DNA of 5,491 nt from Chitinophaga pinensis (lineage in GTDB: Bacteria; Bacteroidota; Bacteroidia; SXHM01), in the NCBI GenBank assembly GCA_945889235.1, contig CAMDBK010000213.1, forward strand, positions 1 to 5,491, read 5' to 3'. How positions within the stretch are numbered: position 1 is the first letter of the stretch; each line of letters begins with the position of its first letter. The notes under the pieces are model-generated. The model made no database searches, had not been told where the DNA came from, and saw nothing but the letters and a program-made list of their open reading frames with translations. The position numbers and the translations under genes were made by a program. Shown here piece after piece: positions 4,343 to 5,491 of this stretch.

Positions 4343-5491
4343 ACGCGTTTTTCTTGCTTCCTGCTTCTTGTTTCTTGCTTCTATTTCTTTCGCTCAGATT
4401 TCTCCCTCACGCTACTGGGTTCAGTTTACGGATAAGAATTCAAGTCCTTTCAGTGTCAATGCACCTGAACAGTTTCTTTCACAGCGTTCAATTCAGCGGA
4501 GAATAAATCAGAATATTTCCATTGTTGAAAATGATATTCCGGTAAATCAGAACTATGTGGATGCCGTTGCTGCCACAGGTGCGCAGGTTCTTAACAGCAG
4601 CAAGTGGCATAATTCGGTTACAATACTTTCAAGTGATTCTGCACAGATTAATGCCATCAATGCCTTGCCTTTTGTGGTGCATGTGAATTCGGTTGCGCTT
4701 TCGCAACAGCCTGTGGGCACTGCTAAAAACAAGTTTGAAATAGAGACTGAAACTTTTAATAAAGATATAACTGCAACACCCAAAATCAATAATGCTGATT
4801 ACGGAATGGGGTTAAATCAGATTGATATGATTGGTGGTATTCCCCTGCACGAAGCGGGTTTCCGCGGACAGGGAATGATAATAGCCATTATTGATGCCGG
4901 CTTTTTCAATGCCGATATTCTTACCGTGTTCGATAGTTTGCGCAACGAAAACAGAATTATTGCCACCCGCGATTTTGTAGATGGCGACCTGAATGTATAC
5001 GGTGGCAGCACACATGGAACCATGGTGCTTTCCACTATGGCTGCAAATAGTCCGGGACAATTAATTGGTACTGCTCCCAAAGCTTCTTATATTTTACTGC
5101 GTTCTGAAGATGCGGCAAGTGAATACCTGATTGAAGAATATAACTGGGCTTCTGCTGCCGAGTATGCCGACAGTGCAGGAGCTGATGTAATTAATTCTTC
5201 GCTTGGCTATACTGATTTCCCTTCATTTCCATCGTTGAGCCATACATATGCAGATTTGGATGGAAACACCACGCCTGTAACACGCGCTGCTGACATAGCG
5301 GCCTCAAAAGGCATGGCGGTTGTGAACAGTGCAGGTAATGAAGGAACATCTTCATGGTTTCATATCAGTGCGCCATCAGACGCAGACAGCGTGTTGGCAA
5401 TTGGCGCAGTAGATGCAACTGGTGCGTATGCAACTTTCAGCGGAAAAGGTTATTCATTTGACGGCCGCATAAAACCAAATGTTGTGGCGCA
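4335..5491 (+). CDS. S8 family (subtilisin-like) serine peptidase, 3' truncated by window end
   Basis: The frame is open from the ATG at 4335 to the end of the window, giving 385 residues of an exported protease. Residues 1-20 are a signal peptide with probable cleavage after SFA, before Q21. Residues 25 to about 120 (starting SRYWVQFTDKNSSPF) resemble the prodomain of Bacteroidota S8 peptidases. The catalytic domain begins near 155. It shows the Asp motif AIIDAGFFNAD (184-194, D187), the His motif GSTHGTMVLSTM (224-235, H227), the conserved GTAPKASYILLRSED block (245-259), DVINSSLGY (284-292), and the oxyanion-hole Asn in NSAGNEG (331-337, N335). The fragment ends at DGRIKPNVVA (376-385), so the catalytic Ser (GTSxxxP) should follow within about 30 residues, just outside the window. 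Many relatives carry a type IX secretion C-terminal sorting domain, which cannot be tested here. The start overlaps the lipoprotein stop by 8 nt. Confidence 0.93.
   Translation, partial: MSKRVFLASCFLFLASISFAQISPSRYWVQFTDKNSSPFSVNAPEQFLSQRSIQRRINQNISIVENDIPVNQNYVDAVAATGAQVLNSSKWHNSVTILSSDSAQINAINALPFVVHVNSVALSQQPVGTAKNKFEIETETFNKDITATPKINNADYGMGLNQIDMIGGIPLHEAGFRGQGMIIAIIDAGFFNADILTVFDSLRNENRIIATRDFVDGDLNVYGGSTHGTMVLSTMAANSPGQLIGTAPKASYILLRSEDAASEYLIEEYNWASAAEYADSAGADVINSSLGYTDFPSFPSLSHTYADLDGNTTPVTRAADIAASKGMAVVNSAGNEGTSSWFHISAPSDADSVLAIGAVDATGAYATFSGKGYSFDGRIKPNVVA
4350..4381 (+). repeat. Direct repeat TTTCTTGCTTC in a pyrimidine-rich tract
   Basis: The 11-base word TTTCTTGCTTC occurs at 4350-4360 and again at 4371-4381, 21 bases apart, with CTGCTTCTTG between. 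The offset is seven codons, so both copies are read as Phe-Leu-Ala-Ser and form the hydrophobic core of the protease signal peptide (FLASCFL then FLASISF). Confidence 0.6.

Noticed and set aside
4553..5080. Three - strand frames of 78-87 codons near the end of the window
   Set aside because: They lie opposite the S8 peptidase frame, which shows the Asp and His catalytic motifs and the oxyanion Asn and continues through the region.

Overview
The window looks like chromosomal DNA from a member of the Bacteroidota. It is AT-rich, has almost no Shine-Dalgarno sequences, carries a TAnnTTTG promoter box, and encodes protein families typical of that phylum: a stand-alone MnmD, MORN_2/YwqK-like secreted repeat proteins, an SPII lipoprotein of unknown function, and an S8 peptidase with a Bacteroidota-style N-terminal prodomain. 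I cannot place it below phylum with confidence.

All seven genes lie on the + strand with almost no space between them. In order they are: the 3' end of an unidentified gene (1-296); a YkgJ-type cysteine-cluster protein (321-809); mnmD, a tRNA U34 methyltransferase (806-1516, overlapping its predecessor by 4 nt); a secreted MORN-repeat protein (1521-2510); mnmA, the tRNA 2-thiouridine synthase (2511-3593, starting on the base after the previous stop); a lipoprotein (3626-4342); and the 5' part of an S8 serine protease (4335 to beyond 5491, overlapping by 8 nt). I see no intrinsic terminator anywhere. One good promoter candidate lies inside the 3' end of mnmD (1500-1507). No gap reaches 300 bases, and I see no RNA gene, CRISPR array, transposase or integrase.

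Functionally there are two themes. mnmD and mnmA act on the same nucleotide, the wobble uridine U34 of certain tRNAs, on the C5 side chain and the C2 position respectively. Between them sits the MORN protein, which by its signal peptide is exported and so is unlikely to work with them physically. The last two genes encode an envelope lipoprotein and an exported protease that overlap and are probably co-translated.

I do not see an undescribed defence or mobile system. The most interesting structures are: a GC-rich imperfect palindrome that looks like a dispersed repeat inserted in frame into mnmD; a promoter box that doubles as the codons of the MnmD C-terminal tail; an exact 24-residue register of twelve MORN-like units broken once by six residues; a tandem octamer that supplies the start codon of the YkgJ gene; and a duplicated pyrimidine tract that forms the core of the protease signal peptide.
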